Shown here: one piece after another, positions 20,401-30,608 of the stretch
Numbering within the stretch: position 1 is the first letter of the stretch
How the letters are laid out: every line of letters begins with the position of its first letter
From: UBA6168 sp041392505
GTDB lineage: Bacteria; Bacteroidota; Bacteroidia; Chitinophagales; Saprospiraceae
Direction of reading: 5' to 3'
Assembly (NCBI GenBank): GCA_041392505.1
Contig: JAWKLX010000007.1
Location: 1 to 64,000, forward strand
Length of the DNA stretch: 64,000 bases
Notes under the pieces: model-generated
Databases searched by the model: none
What the model saw: only the letters and a program-made list of their open reading frames with translations
Told to the model about the DNA's origin: nothing
Position numbers and translations under genes: made by a program

Positions 20401-20580
20401 ATTTCTCAAAAAGCAGGCATCCAAAAAGCCCGGATTTATATTTCTGGAAATAACTTGGTAACCATCACTGCCTACAAAGGGCTCGACCCAGAAGTAGGGG
20501 CAAGTTTTGGGGTGGACAGGGGGATTTATCCTCAGCCAAGATTTTATCTCGTCGGTGCGAACGTGACGTTTGGGAAATGA
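17467..20580 (+). CDS. SusC/RagA-family TonB-linked outer-membrane transporter
   Basis: 1037 residues. Signal peptide, then a carboxypeptidase-D-like domain (KLTGKITDADSGEALIGATV) at about 24-100. The TonB box region follows (NEVIVVGYG), then the plug (VRIRGTATIGNSDPLYIVDG, SIEVLKDAASAAIYGARAGNGVV), then a 22-strand-type barrel ending in a terminal aromatic-rich strand (PQPRFYLVGANVTFGK). With SusD it forms the outer-membrane complex that imports oligosaccharides using TonB energy. No N-terminal anti-sigma (STN) extension, which agrees with control by the divergent sensor-regulator rather than an ECF sigma pair. It is 98 bp ahead of susD. Confidence 0.95.
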   Translation: MRTKITLASIVFLFLIGQTFGQNKLTGKITDADSGEALIGATVVFQNSSSGTVTDIDGGFELINDGNYSTLEVSYTGYENLIVEINGRDYIEIELGSGITELNEVIVVGYGVQKKSVVTGAISKVTAAELEDQPISRIEQALQGRTAGVRVTLNSGQPGAGATVRIRGTATIGNSDPLYIVDGVQIEGGIDYLNQNDIESIEVLKDAASAAIYGARAGNGVVIVTTKKGKKGSMVVNYNGFYGVQNPWRKLNLLNAREYAILTNEASAAAGQGIVFEDPNSLGEGTDWQDAIFNYDAPIQNHEISMSSGSERSTYYLSFGYFDQEGIVGNKDDSRWQRFTTRFNASHKITDRVEFGSNIAYSHVVGRGVAENTEFGSPLGRAINLDPITPLFETDETVLSEPRYANNFDQLVRDSEGRIYGISDIVTSEILNPVAALEVAQGKGWSDKIVSNFYGQWEIIDGLKFRSSIGSDLAFYGGEGFTPVYYLNAANRVDVNSYNRSQNRGLFWNWENVLTYERVFGDHHLSLLAGTGAQKNQGRGIGGSIQNLPVDNIGDASLSFPNDPATQSYYGFEYEETLSSLFGRLAYDFRSKYLLTMNIRRDGSSKFGPNKLYGVFPSISAGWVLTEEYFLQKNPVINFLKIRGSYGVNGNNRIGNFLFVSTVGGGRSYTFGTSDNLVNGVSPNAIANPDLKWEETSEINIGVDARVFRHFSLTAEYFNKATDGMLLGTIVPAFVGNAGPVGNIASLENEGLELELGFDNKVGPINLNLSGNLAYVKNTITNLGQDKEFLNGQTYGPQGVELTRTVLGQAIGSFYGYQSDGLFQNQAEIDAHTNTDGELLQPNAKPGDIRFLDSNGDGVFDEDDRTIIGDPTPSWTYGVNMSIDYKGFDISMFGQGVWGNDVYNAVRRFDLPKANYTSDALGRWTGEGTSTTFPRLNFADGDPNLGNGNFTRSSDFWLESGAYFRIKTLQLGYTLPAAISQKAGIQKARIYISGNNLVTITAYKGLDPEVGASFGVDRGIYPQPRFYLVGANVTFGK

Positions 20581-20678
20581 AAATCTAAAGTAAAAGCAAA
20601 TTGAAACGCCGCTTTGGTTGGCTGATAGTTCGATAAACCAAGGAGCAGTTTTCGCTTTGTTTTGTTTAAAAAAATAAC

Positions 20679-22214
20679 ATGAAAAATCATTTATTTATAA
20701 AATCCTGTTTGCTCGTTTTGGGGTGCATCATAGCCTCCTCGTGCAAAGACGAGTTCCTCCAATTGGAACCAAGGGGAACAGAATTGGAAACCAATTTTTA
20801 CCGCAATGAGGATGAAATTTTCCAAGGTTTGGTAGCCACTTACGATGTGATAGGTTGGCAAGGCACCGACGGCTGGACGATGCAATTGGGCTTGCTCAAT
20901 GCCGCATCTGATGAATGCTACGCAGGCGGGAGCGATGCCTCCGACCAGCCGAACTGGGTCGCTTGGGACAATTTTTCTTTAAACTCTTTTCTCGGTCCAC
21001 AGTTAGGCTTGTGGCGGAAAAATTACACGGGGATTTACCGGGCCAATTTATTGCTGCAAAAAATAGATGAAGTCCGAGGCGACCTGAACGCAGCTTTCGT
21101 GGCCCGCACCGAAGCCGAGCTCAAATTTCTCCGGGCTTGGTTCTATTTTGACTTGGTGCGCTTATTTGGAAATGTCCCCCTATTTACCGAACCGGTAAAA
21201 TTGGACGACATATTTAAAGTGACACAAGTGACCCCATCAGAGGTGTACGCATTAATCGAGCAAGATCTGAACGATGCGGCAAATACGCCAGAATTGCCAG
21301 AAACAGTTCCTCCAAATGAACTTGGGCGAATCACCCAAGGGGTGGTTAGTTCTGTTCTCGGCAAGGTTATTTTGTTTCAAAACGACAACACCCGGATGGC
21401 GGAAGCAGCTGGACATTTCGATGAAGTAATCAATTCTGGCATCTACTCTTTGATGCCCAATTATGGTGATATTTTCCTCCGGGAAAATGAGTGGGGCCCA
21501 GAGTCTGTCTTCGAAATCCAGTTTTCGGATAACCGTCCCGGTGATTTTGGTTGCTGCTTCAATTCTGGTCCAGTGAATAATTCTACCGAAGGAAATTACG
21601 ACGTGCAGTTTTTTGGAATGCGGGATTACGCCGGTCCGCTGTACTCTGCTGGTTGGAGCTTTTGCCCGGTCACTCCAGAATTGGTTGATTTGATGAAAAA
21701 CGATCCCCGGTTTCAGCATACCATTATTGATGGCAAAGCCTTGCAACAATCAGCTGGCGCTAGTTACACAGAGGGTTACCAAAACACGGATTATTTCATC
21801 AAAAAATATGCGCCTTATGCCAGCAACATAGCAACTGATGGAGAAACATCCCTCGAATGGGCTGACAACATCAGGGCTATCCGCTATGCCGATGTGTTGC
21901 TCATGGCGGCGGAAGCGTTTGCCCGCAGTGGGGATGATGGCAAAGGCAGGCAGTACTTGAACAGGGTACGCCAACGGGTGAGCTTACAACCTTATCCCGG
22001 AAGCACTTCTGGTGAAAACTTGTTAAATGCGATTGCCAAAGAGCGGCAACTTGAGTTAGCCACCGAAGGACATCGCTTTTGGGATTTGGTTCGGACTGGT
22101 AAGGCGGCTCAAGTGTTGCCAAATTTCGTGGCAGGTACCCACGAGTATTTGCCGATCCCTCAGCAAGAAATTGACTTGTCGCAGGGAGCGTTGGTGCAAA
22201 ACGAAGGTTATTAA
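20679..22214 (+). CDS. SusD/RagB-family outer-membrane lipoprotein
   Basis: 511 residues. A lipoprotein signal with the lipobox IIASSC (Cys near residue 22) is followed by the helical TPR-type SusD fold. The typical blocks are FLRAWFYFDLVRLFGNVPLF, RYADVLLMAAEAFARSG and the C-terminal ERQLELATEGHRFWDLVRTG. It binds the glycan at the surface and acts as the lid of the SusC barrel. It follows susC directly and precedes the PKD lipoprotein and the GH16 enzyme, giving a compact four-gene operon. Confidence 0.95.
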   Translation: MKNHLFIKSCLLVLGCIIASSCKDEFLQLEPRGTELETNFYRNEDEIFQGLVATYDVIGWQGTDGWTMQLGLLNAASDECYAGGSDASDQPNWVAWDNFSLNSFLGPQLGLWRKNYTGIYRANLLLQKIDEVRGDLNAAFVARTEAELKFLRAWFYFDLVRLFGNVPLFTEPVKLDDIFKVTQVTPSEVYALIEQDLNDAANTPELPETVPPNELGRITQGVVSSVLGKVILFQNDNTRMAEAAGHFDEVINSGIYSLMPNYGDIFLRENEWGPESVFEIQFSDNRPGDFGCCFNSGPVNNSTEGNYDVQFFGMRDYAGPLYSAGWSFCPVTPELVDLMKNDPRFQHTIIDGKALQQSAGASYTEGYQNTDYFIKKYAPYASNIATDGETSLEWADNIRAIRYADVLLMAAEAFARSGDDGKGRQYLNRVRQRVSLQPYPGSTSGENLLNAIAKERQLELATEGHRFWDLVRTGKAAQVLPNFVAGTHEYLPIPQQEIDLSQGALVQNEGY

Positions 22215-22304
22215 TTCTTACTCCCGCAGACTTCAAAGATTTGCGTTTCGATTTCTTTTTGGGAATAATGAAATCTGCGGGAGGTAAATAAAAAAGCTAA
22301 TAAA

Positions 22305-23174
22305 ATGCGAGCAACATTCCTTTTCTCACTTTTAACGGTATTTCTTTTTTCTTGTGATCCACAACAGGACGACAAGATCGACCTGCCCCCTCCACCTACT
22401 TCTGCTGAGTTTTCCATAGAACAACAAAGCGCCAATCCGAACAATTTTACGCTTCGGAATACGACAGCAGGAGCGTTCCAATATCTCTGGGATTTGGGCA
22501 ATGGCAAAACTGCAACTGGTGAAACAACGGAGGCCTTCTATCCTGAAATGGGATCGTACGAGGTTACTTTGACCGTTTTCACCGCAGGTGGTTCCGCTTC
22601 TTCTTCCAAGGTCATTGAAGTGCCAGAGGATGCTCCTTTCCAATGTGAAGGAAATCCTTTATATGAATTTTTGAGCGACTGTACCCAGAAAGTCTGGAAA
22701 CTGAACCCAGCCGCCGGCGCTTTGTGGGTCGGGCCGACCGATGCCAGCACTACTTGGTGGGCCAGTGGTCTGAACGATGTGGCCGACCGCTATTGTGCTT
22801 GGGACGATACCTGGACTTTTACTGGAGAGGGCAAAATGATTTACAGCACCAACGGCGACATCTGGGGAGAAGATTACATGGGCTTCAATTTTGAGTGCGT
22901 GGATGAATCACAATTGCAAGCATCTCAAGCTGCTTGGGGCTCAGGTGAACATGCTTATGCTTTGGTTGATGGCACGCCTAATCAGTTGATTTTGACAGGG
23001 TTGGGTGCATTCATGGGCTTACCTAAAGTGGCCAATGGCTCTGAGGTCAATACCCCGCAACAGGGTGTTACTTATGATATTCTGAGGATGGAGGAAAATG
23101 GCGATAACGATATTTTGGAAATAGAGGTTAATTATTCCGCTGGCATCTGGCGCTTTACGTTTGTGTCTGAATAA
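22305..23174 (+). CDS. PKD-domain surface lipoprotein (SusE/SGBP-like position)
   Basis: 289 residues. The signal ends in a lipobox (FLFSC), so it is probably an outer-membrane lipoprotein. A PKD domain covers about residues 45-112 (FQYLWDLGNGKTA, YEVTLTVFTAGGSA). The C-terminal 170 residues are Trp-rich and resemble uncharacterised regions that follow SusD in glucan loci. In such loci this slot encodes a surface glycan-binding protein that hands polysaccharide to the SusCD pair; that role is inferred. It lies 35 bp before the laminarinase gene. Confidence 0.8.
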   Translation: MRATFLFSLLTVFLFSCDPQQDDKIDLPPPPTSAEFSIEQQSANPNNFTLRNTTAGAFQYLWDLGNGKTATGETTEAFYPEMGSYEVTLTVFTAGGSASSSKVIEVPEDAPFQCEGNPLYEFLSDCTQKVWKLNPAAGALWVGPTDASTTWWASGLNDVADRYCAWDDTWTFTGEGKMIYSTNGDIWGEDYMGFNFECVDESQLQASQAAWGSGEHAYALVDGTPNQLILTGLGAFMGLPKVANGSEVNTPQQGVTYDILRMEENGDNDILEIEVNYSAGIWRFTFVSE

Positions 23175-23209
23175 GTTGAGTTTTTTGTTTAAATCTTAAA
23201 AAATAAATC

Positions 23210-24388
23210 ATGCGACCAATTTTAAAAAAACTACCGATTGCCACTTTTTGTCTGCTTTTGGCTTGCGGCAGCAAAGATGATGAAGGAATGCCTGTTGATG
23301 TATTTCCTGAATTGACCATCAATTCTGTCAGCAAATTTGAGGGCGACGTTGGTGTCACTACTTTCGATTTTAAAGTAAGGTTGTCCCAAGTTTCCTCTAA
23401 CGAAGTGGCGGTGGATTTTAAAACTGGAAATAGCTCCGCTGAGGCAGGAAATGATTTTGTGGAAAAATTGGGGACTGTGGTTTTCGCACCCGGCACAACT
23501 GAAGTAATCATTCCGATCGAAGTGCAAACCGATACGCTGCAAGAGGCAGATGAAGAGTTTTTGGTAGAGTTGGAAAATCCATCCAAAGCGGTGATTACGC
23601 AGGGAACCGGAATCGGTACCATCCGCAACGATGACGATTTTTTGCCTACCAGTGATGACGGTTTCACAAGTCCATTGAATTATCCTGGGTACACTTTAGT
23701 TTGGCAAGATGAGTTTAACGGATCGGCTATTGATGCCAGTGTTTGGACGCATGAACTCGGCAACAGTGGATGGGGTAACAACGAATCACAGAATTACACC
23801 GCCAGTTCTTCCAACAGTTTTGTTTCAGATGGGAAATTGGTCATCGTTGCCAAAAAAGAAAATTCCGGCGGGAGTGATTACTCTTCCGCACGACTGATTA
23901 CAAAAGATAAGCAGGAGTTCCAATTTGGCCGCATCGACATCCGGGCGAAGTTGCCGGAAGGGCAGGGCATTTGGCCAGCACTCTGGATGTTGGGCCGCAA
24001 TTTCTCTACTGTTGGTTGGCCCGACTGCGGTGAAATAGACATCATGGAAATAGTGGGGCATGAGCCAGCTACTACCCACGGTACGGTCCACTGGGACAAC
24101 AACGGCAGCTACGCCAGTTTTGGAGGAAGTAAAACGTTGGCTCAAGGGAAATTTGCGGATGAATTCCATGTGTTCTCCATTGTCTGGGACAGCCAGTCCA
24201 TAAAATGGCTGTTGGATAATGTCCAGTTTAATGAAATAGATATTTCGGCAGCCAGCTTTAGTGAATTCAAACAGCCTTTCTTCTTTATTTTTAATGTGGC
24301 CGTCGGCGGAAATTGGCCGGGCTATCCAGATGCAACAACCGTTTTCCCGCAAAGGATGGTGGTCGATTATGTTCGGGTTTTTCAATAA
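23210..24388 (+). CDS. GH16 endo-beta-1,3-glucanase (laminarinase) lipoprotein with Calx-beta domain
   Basis: 392 residues. The lipobox is LLLAC (Cys about residue 20). A Calx-beta domain follows at about 35-145 (FDFKVRLSQVSSNEVAVDF, ending GTIRNDDDF), then the GH16 catalytic domain at about 160-392. The catalytic signature is GEIDIMEIVGH, with the nucleophile and acid/base Glu flanking the Asp. The N-terminal WQDEFNG and the C-terminal PFFFIFNVAVGGNWPG are typical of bacterial laminarinases and lichenases. It would cut beta-1,3- or mixed-linkage glucan at the cell surface before SusCD uptake. This is the only glycoside hydrolase in the cluster and gives the best clue to its substrate. Confidence 0.93.
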   Translation: MRPILKKLPIATFCLLLACGSKDDEGMPVDVFPELTINSVSKFEGDVGVTTFDFKVRLSQVSSNEVAVDFKTGNSSAEAGNDFVEKLGTVVFAPGTTEVIIPIEVQTDTLQEADEEFLVELENPSKAVITQGTGIGTIRNDDDFLPTSDDGFTSPLNYPGYTLVWQDEFNGSAIDASVWTHELGNSGWGNNESQNYTASSSNSFVSDGKLVIVAKKENSGGSDYSSARLITKDKQEFQFGRIDIRAKLPEGQGIWPALWMLGRNFSTVGWPDCGEIDIMEIVGHEPATTHGTVHWDNNGSYASFGGSKTLAQGKFADEFHVFSIVWDSQSIKWLLDNVQFNEIDISAASFSEFKQPFFFIFNVAVGGNWPGYPDATTVFPQRMVVDYVRVFQ

Positions 24389-24481
24389 TTGCTGGAGCGA
24401 TACATTGATTTCAAATTTATACCAAGAATTAATAGCTTGTTAACTTTCAAAAAGTATAGAGCAATTTAAATTGAAAGAAAA

Positions 24482-24985
24482 TTGCAAGAAAAAGAAATAA
24501 ATAACAGTCTCGATTCTATTAAAAGTGAATTGAACAACTCCCAATTAGAGTGTAAGCGCCTCAATGAACAATTAACCCTGATCGTAACGCAACAATTGCA
24601 AAAAGGTAAATTAATAGAAGAATTAAAATCGGAATTAAAAAAATTAGAAAATACAAACGATATAAATAAAATTAAAAAGGTAATAGGGCGGTTGTTGAGG
24701 AAAATAGATTTTGAAGAAACGATGGAGGGGAATATAGATTCTTTTTCTTTTCATTTTGACAAAGCCAATCAAGAATTTTTACATCGGATTACTTTACAAT
24801 ATCCAGACTTAACTTATAAAGACCACAAGCTGTGTGTGTATTTGCGGTTGAATATGAGTTCTAAAGACATAGCTCCATTATTGAATATTTCAGTTAGAGG
24901 CGTTGAAATTAGTAGGTATCGATTGCGTAAAAAATTAAACCTCCATAAACAACAAAATTTAGTAGAATTTTTAGGGAGGTTCTGA
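24482..24985 (+). CDS. Stand-alone coiled-coil/LuxR-type HTH protein
   Basis: 167 residues, or fewer depending on the start. No ATG exists upstream before a TAA stop at 24467; TTG at 24482 is the only plausible start. Residues 1-80 form a Lys/Glu/Leu-rich coiled coil. The C-terminal 70 residues are an HTH (SSKDIAPLLNISVRGVEISR) matching the C-terminus of the regulator at 12.1-15.0 kb almost motif for motif. The sensor, Y_Y_Y and membrane parts are absent, with no remnant in the 93 bp after the GH16 gene. It may be a truncated regulator or a soluble partner competing for the same operators. Confidence 0.65.
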   Translation: MQEKEINNSLDSIKSELNNSQLECKRLNEQLTLIVTQQLQKGKLIEELKSELKKLENTNDINKIKKVIGRLLRKIDFEETMEGNIDSFSFHFDKANQEFLHRITLQYPDLTYKDHKLCVYLRLNMSSKDIAPLLNISVRGVEISRYRLRKKLNLHKQQNLVEFLGRF

Positions 24986-25003
24986 CATTTAAATCAAAAC
25001 AAA

Positions 25004-28000
25004 ATGCAACATTCAATTCACTTTAAATTTTTATTAGCTGCTTTTTTATTCAGTATTTTATGCTCATTTAATACCGATTTAATTGCACAAAATGAAGTTG
25101 CATTTAATGCAAATAAAATTAAAATTCCTGTCGATTTAAATCCCCAAGATTTATTTGCCGGTTCAAAAATAAAAGTAAATACAGCGATGCCAGTTGCCTG
25201 TTCGGGCGGGGGCAATCAGTCGGTCGGAGGGTTTCTTTTGTGTGCCGATGAAATGGATGCTACGGTGGGGATTGACCGCAACGATTGGTGGAATTGTTGC
25301 GCACCTCCAGGGTGGTTGCCCAGTGAAACTTATGGTTTCAATTTCCCCTCCATTGAATCTGTTTATCCTTGCGTAGCTGGCACACCTGTGGACGAATTGA
25401 TATTGACCATTACCATTGAAAATGTCACTTTTAATTTAGGCAGCCCTTATGCTTGTTGCGAAAACTATTTGGAAGGGTTATTTGCCAATTTATATGATAA
25501 TTGTCCGGTGAGCAGTGCTTGTACTGTGGTAGGTGACGGCCTCAGAAACACTACCAATCCGGGAATGGGAGATTGCATGCCCAATGGAGAGAATTTGAAT
25601 TACGATGACGTTTCCAATACTTTTCCTTTAGGAATTCCTTTTACCTCAACGACAACTTGCATAGCATCCATCATTGGAACTGGCGATGAATTGGGGGTTG
25701 ATATCGTCCCCTCTTTTAGATATGATGAAGCGGCAGCCAATGGTTGTAATTGCACACAAGATTTAATTTCACAGGGATTGATTACAGTGGAGTACACGCT
25801 AGAAGTAGAATTCGTTTTTTGTAGCCAAAACCTGCCTTCAGGTTGCTACCCATCCACTTTTACTCCGATAGGGCCGCTTTGCGAAACGGCCGCCCCTGTT
25901 GCCTTACCTGCAGCCATTGTCAGAGAACGGGTTTTCTGGTTCTTGGAGCCATTCAACTATCAATCCGGCTGGACAGGGGGGAATACCATCACGGCGGCTG
26001 TTTTTACACCAAACCCAGGCCAGTGTGTGGGCGGGACTTCAGAAATGGAAGTCGTTATCAATGCTGCTACAACACCAACATTTACCCAAATCAATCCCGT
26101 GTGAAAATGGATGCAATTCCCATTGCCTCCACTTCCAACAATGGCATTAATGGAAGTTGGAACGTTGGCTCCCACTTTCAACCCGGCTGGGCAAGGAGGG
26201 AATACCGTAACGATCACTTTTACACCCAATGCAGGTTTATGTGCCGCTACGCAAACCATGGACATAGTCGTGACGCAAGTAACAACCCCAGTTTTACGCA
26301 GTTGGGCCGTTGTGGCAACCTCCGTACTTTGCATCGTATCAACGATAGATTCACTGTGAATTCGGGATGTTAGGCGCTCTTGCAATCTGATTGGAAGTGA
26401 TGTCCATTACTTTTACGTAAATGCTTAGTTAAGTCATGAACAGTCGAATATGGATATAATGTAACAGCGAAGCTTGATACCACTGTTCTCAGAATAGAGC
26501 CTTCTTAACGAGTTAGATTTACCTGTCGTTTTACCCAATAATCTAACGGACAGGAATGGGATGTCGGTGCTACTTTCGATCCTTCAGGACAAGGAGGCTC
26601 TACCATTACAATTAATTTTACTCCGAATGAGGTAAATGTTTTGCCCCGCAAAAGTATGGATATTGCGGTCACTAATTTGGTTCTGCCGACATTTGATCGG
26701 TCGGGCCCTTTATGGCGGAAAACGGAAACACCAGTGGCCCTGCCAACTATTTCTAATAATGGATACACTGGCACTTGGGATGTAGGTGGTTCTTTTTGAT
26801 CCGTCAGGGCTCGGGGAAATACAGTTACGATAGAATTTTACCCACAAATGTGGGCCAATGTGCCAGTATGCAAACCTTGGATATAAGCGTAGAGGCGGAG
26901 GTCGTCCCGTTGTTTGACCCCATTGGTCCATTATGTGAAAGTGACCCTCCATTCAATTTACCAACTACCTCCATAAATGGAATCACTGGCATGTGGGATA
27001 TAGGGCCAATGCTGGACCCCGCTGGAGCAGGAGGGGCCACTATCCAAATCAATTTTTTCCCAAACCCAGGAGAATGTGCGACTACCCAATCATTACAAAT
27101 TTTTGTTGCAGAAGCGGGTATTACGACATTTAATGCCATTGGCCCGTTGTGTGAAAATGAACCGCCAGTTGTTTTGCCCAACATTTCCAACAATGGAATA
27201 ACTGGTTCATGGGACGTGGGCAATTCCTTTGATCCTCAAGGGCTTGGAGGAAATACAGTTACCATAAATTTTAGCCCAGACCCAGGTCAGTGCTCAGCTC
27301 CAACCAGTCTTCAAATTACCGTCATTGATGAAGTCGTCCCAACATTTAATCCCATTGGCCCTTTGTGTGAAAATAGCGGCCCAGTGGCTTTGCCGACCAT
27401 TTCGAGCAACGGGATTTCTGGCAATTGGGATGTGGGGACTGTCTTTGATCCAATTGGTCAGTCTGGTCCAGTGGTCATTAATTTTATGCCTGACGCAGGG
27501 CAATGTGCCGCTGTGGGGTCGATGACAATTATGGTCATTTCGGAAATACAGCCGACCTTCAACGCCCTCGGCCCTTTGTGTGAAAATGACAATCCTTTAA
27601 CCCTGCCGCTGGTATCCAATGAGGGGGTAACTGGCGCATGGGACGTCGGGCCGACTTTTGACCCGAGTGGGCAAATGGGGCCTTCCAATGTAATTTTCAT
27701 CCCCGATGCAGGTCAATGTGCCGCACAAACTACCGTGACAATTACTGTAAATACTATCCCAACCGTTAGCATTGTTTCAGTAGAATGCAATGTCGGTCTT
27801 TTAGATTATCATATAAATATTCAAACAGACGGAGATGTGGTCACCAGTACAGGAGGTACGGTCACCAACCTTGGAAGTGGGATGTTTCTAATTGATGGCA
27901 TTCCTGAAGGCGTGGACGTCATGCTAACGATCACTAATTCAACAACTGGATGTGAAACAACAGCTGATGTCAGTTCACCTAATTGCAGTTGTCCAACGAT

Positions 28001-30608
28001 AGCCCCTCCTACTGGAAACGATATTGAAATATGCGAATACCCGTGATTCCACCGTTAACCGCGGTGGTTGGTAGTGGGCTGGAGGTGGATTGGTACAGCG
28101 CTCCCGCTGGCGGCGTATTACTTTTGGGTACTCCATAATTATACGCCCAACAGCGCAGGCACTTATTTTGCCGAAGCGATTGACCAGCAGACTGGTTGTA
28201 CGAGCAACACCCGGCTGGGAGTGACATTGACCATCATTCCATTGGATACGACCTATTCGCAGGTGTTTAGTTGTGATCCAAATTTGGTAGGAACGGATAC
28301 GGTGACCTACACCACCGCCCTTTGCGATAGTATCGTCATCACAACTACTTTGTTGGAAATGGGGGATGAGGTTTTTCAAAATGCTACCTCCTGTGACCCC
28401 AACAATGTTGGGGTGGATACGCTTGTTTTGGTAAATCAAAATGGCTGTGATAGTTTGGTCATTACCAACACAGAGCTTTCAGCGGCCGATACGACCTTTA
28501 ATTTTGCCACCACTTGCGATCTCAATGAGGTGGGTATGGATACGGTCATTTTTGTAACCGCCAGTTGTGATAGCGTAGTTATCACAACTACTTCTTTGCT
28601 GGACCCCGATAAAACCTTTTTGACCGACGTCACTTGTAATGTCAATGATGTTGGGCCGGATACCGTTTATTTGGTCAATCAGTTTGGGTGCGATTCCCTC
28701 CTCATTACAGACTATTCATTTGAGCCACTTGATCCCGTTTTTTTCCAAGCGACTTCTTGCGATCCAGCTGAATTGGGAATGGACACCCTCGTATTGACCA
28801 GCGTACAAGGTTGTGATAGTTTAATCATTACAACCATTACTTTTTCTGCCGCAGACACTACTTATTCCTCAGGTACTACTTGTGATATTAATGCGGTAGG
28901 TGTTGACACTTTGATTTATTCGACGGCAACCTGCGATAGCATAGTCATTACGACAACAACCCTAATGCCGGGGGATGAAACTTTTTTAAATGCAGTTTCC
29001 TGCGATGCAAATGCCGTTGGAATGGATACCGTTTTCTTTTCCAATCAAATGGGCTGCGATAGTTTGGTCATTACCACAACTACTTTGTCGGTCATTGATA
29101 CCACCTTTGCGCAAGCTACTTCGTGCGATATTAATGAAGTAGGTTTGGATACCATCATTTACGCAAGCGGTGCCTGCGACAGTGTGGTCATTGTAAATAC
29201 CATGTTGATTCCCGGAGATGAGCTATTTTTAAATAATTCTTCTTGTGACCCAAATGAAGTGGGTATTGATACGGTCGTTTATGCAAATATCAATGGCTGT
29301 GATAGTTTGGTAATTACGGAAACCGTTCTTTCCGCAGCTGATTCGACCTTCCTGCAAGCCTTTTCCTGCGACCCCCAAATGGTCGGCTCTGATACGGTCA
29401 TCTACAGTACGGCGACTTGCGACAGCATTGTTATCACCATGACTTCATTGGTTTTGGGCAGTGAAACCTTTTTGGATGCCCTGACTTGTGATCCTCAACA
29501 AGTAGGATTGGATACGGTTATTTTGACTAATCAAAATGGCTGCGATAGTTTGGTGATTACCAACACTGCTTTGGAGGTCATCGCACCAACTTTTCTGACA
29601 ACAGGTTCTTGCGATCCGTTGCAAGTTGGGATTGATACCGTTGTTTTCAATACATCGACTTGCGATAGTTTGGTCATTACGACCACGGTTCTTTTACAAC
29701 CCAGTCAATTCATTTTAACCCAGTCAACATGTGTTCAATCAGAAGTTGGGTCGGATACTTTAATCCTTGTTAATCAGGCTGGCTGCGACAGTTTGCTTAT
29801 TACCAATACCACCTTGTTGGATGGGATTGAGGAAGTTGAGTTTATGGCGGACGACCCTGACTGCATTGACCCAACTGGTAGTATTGCATTCCTCAACGTA
29901 ATTGGCGGCCAGTCTCCCTATTTGTATTCCATTGATGGTGGGGCAACTTTTTCAACTGAACCTATTTTCAATAATCTTACAAGTGGGGACTACGAAATTT
30001 TTATTGAAGATGCTGCTGGGTGCAGTTATGAGGATGAAGTTTCCCTTTTGAATGCCACTTCATTGGATGTTTTTGTTAACCCCGAAGAGATCGAATTAGA
30101 ACTTGGTCAAAGCATTTCTTTTAATACAAATGTGACAGTCCCTGATTCTACTTTAGTGTCAGTGGTATGGGATCCGACCGAATTCTTGTCGTGTTCCACC
30201 TGCTTAGAGCCAACGGCTACACCTTTTGAAACAACCGAATACACACTTACTATTTTGGATGAAAACGGTTGTCAAGCCAATACGTCCGTTATAGTGTTTG
30301 TCAATGAGGCGGTGAAGGTATTTGCGCCCAATGCGTTTTCCCCAAATGGAGATGGTTTCAACGATGTTTTTACACTTTATGCAAATGCCGGATATGTGGA
30401 AGCCATCAAGAGCTTAAAAATATTTGATCGCTGGGGTGACAATGTTTTTGAGAATTATGGTTTCGCCCCAAATGATTTGCTACAAGGCTGGAATGGGGAA
30501 AAGGATGGGAAGCCGGTTGGACAAGGAGTGCACGTTTATGTAGCAGAGCTGATTTTGGTAAATGGTACAACCATTCAATTGGAAGGGGAAATTACTGTGA
30601 TCCGTTAG
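25004..30608 (+). CDS. Giant cysteine-repeat surface protein with gliding-motility-associated (T9SS type B) C-terminal domain; broken by several frameshifts
   Basis: A 5.6-kb gene for about 1,860 residues if the frames are joined. Signal peptide (MQHSIHFKFLLAAFLFSIL...), then a Cys-rich N-terminal domain. Next come about eight repeats of about 70 residues (GPLCEN, ALPTISSNGI, GNWDVG, FDPIGQ, AGQCA), then thirteen of about 39 residues (SCDPNEVGIDTV, GCDSLVIT). A SprB-like module follows (GGQSPYLYSIDGG), then a C-terminal CHU_C/T9SS type B domain (FAPNAFSPNGDGFNDVF, IFDRWGDNVFE). The frame breaks repeatedly between about 25.9 and 26.8 kb and twice near 28.05 kb. 26330-26560 does not match the repeats. 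Probably an adhesin or surface filament; function unknown. Confidence 0.75.

Noticed and set aside
25004..30608. CRISPR-like array from the regular repeats
   Set aside because: The periodicity (about 117 and 210 bp) is a multiple of three and encodes protein repeats with degenerate DNA; there are no conserved direct repeats with unique spacers.
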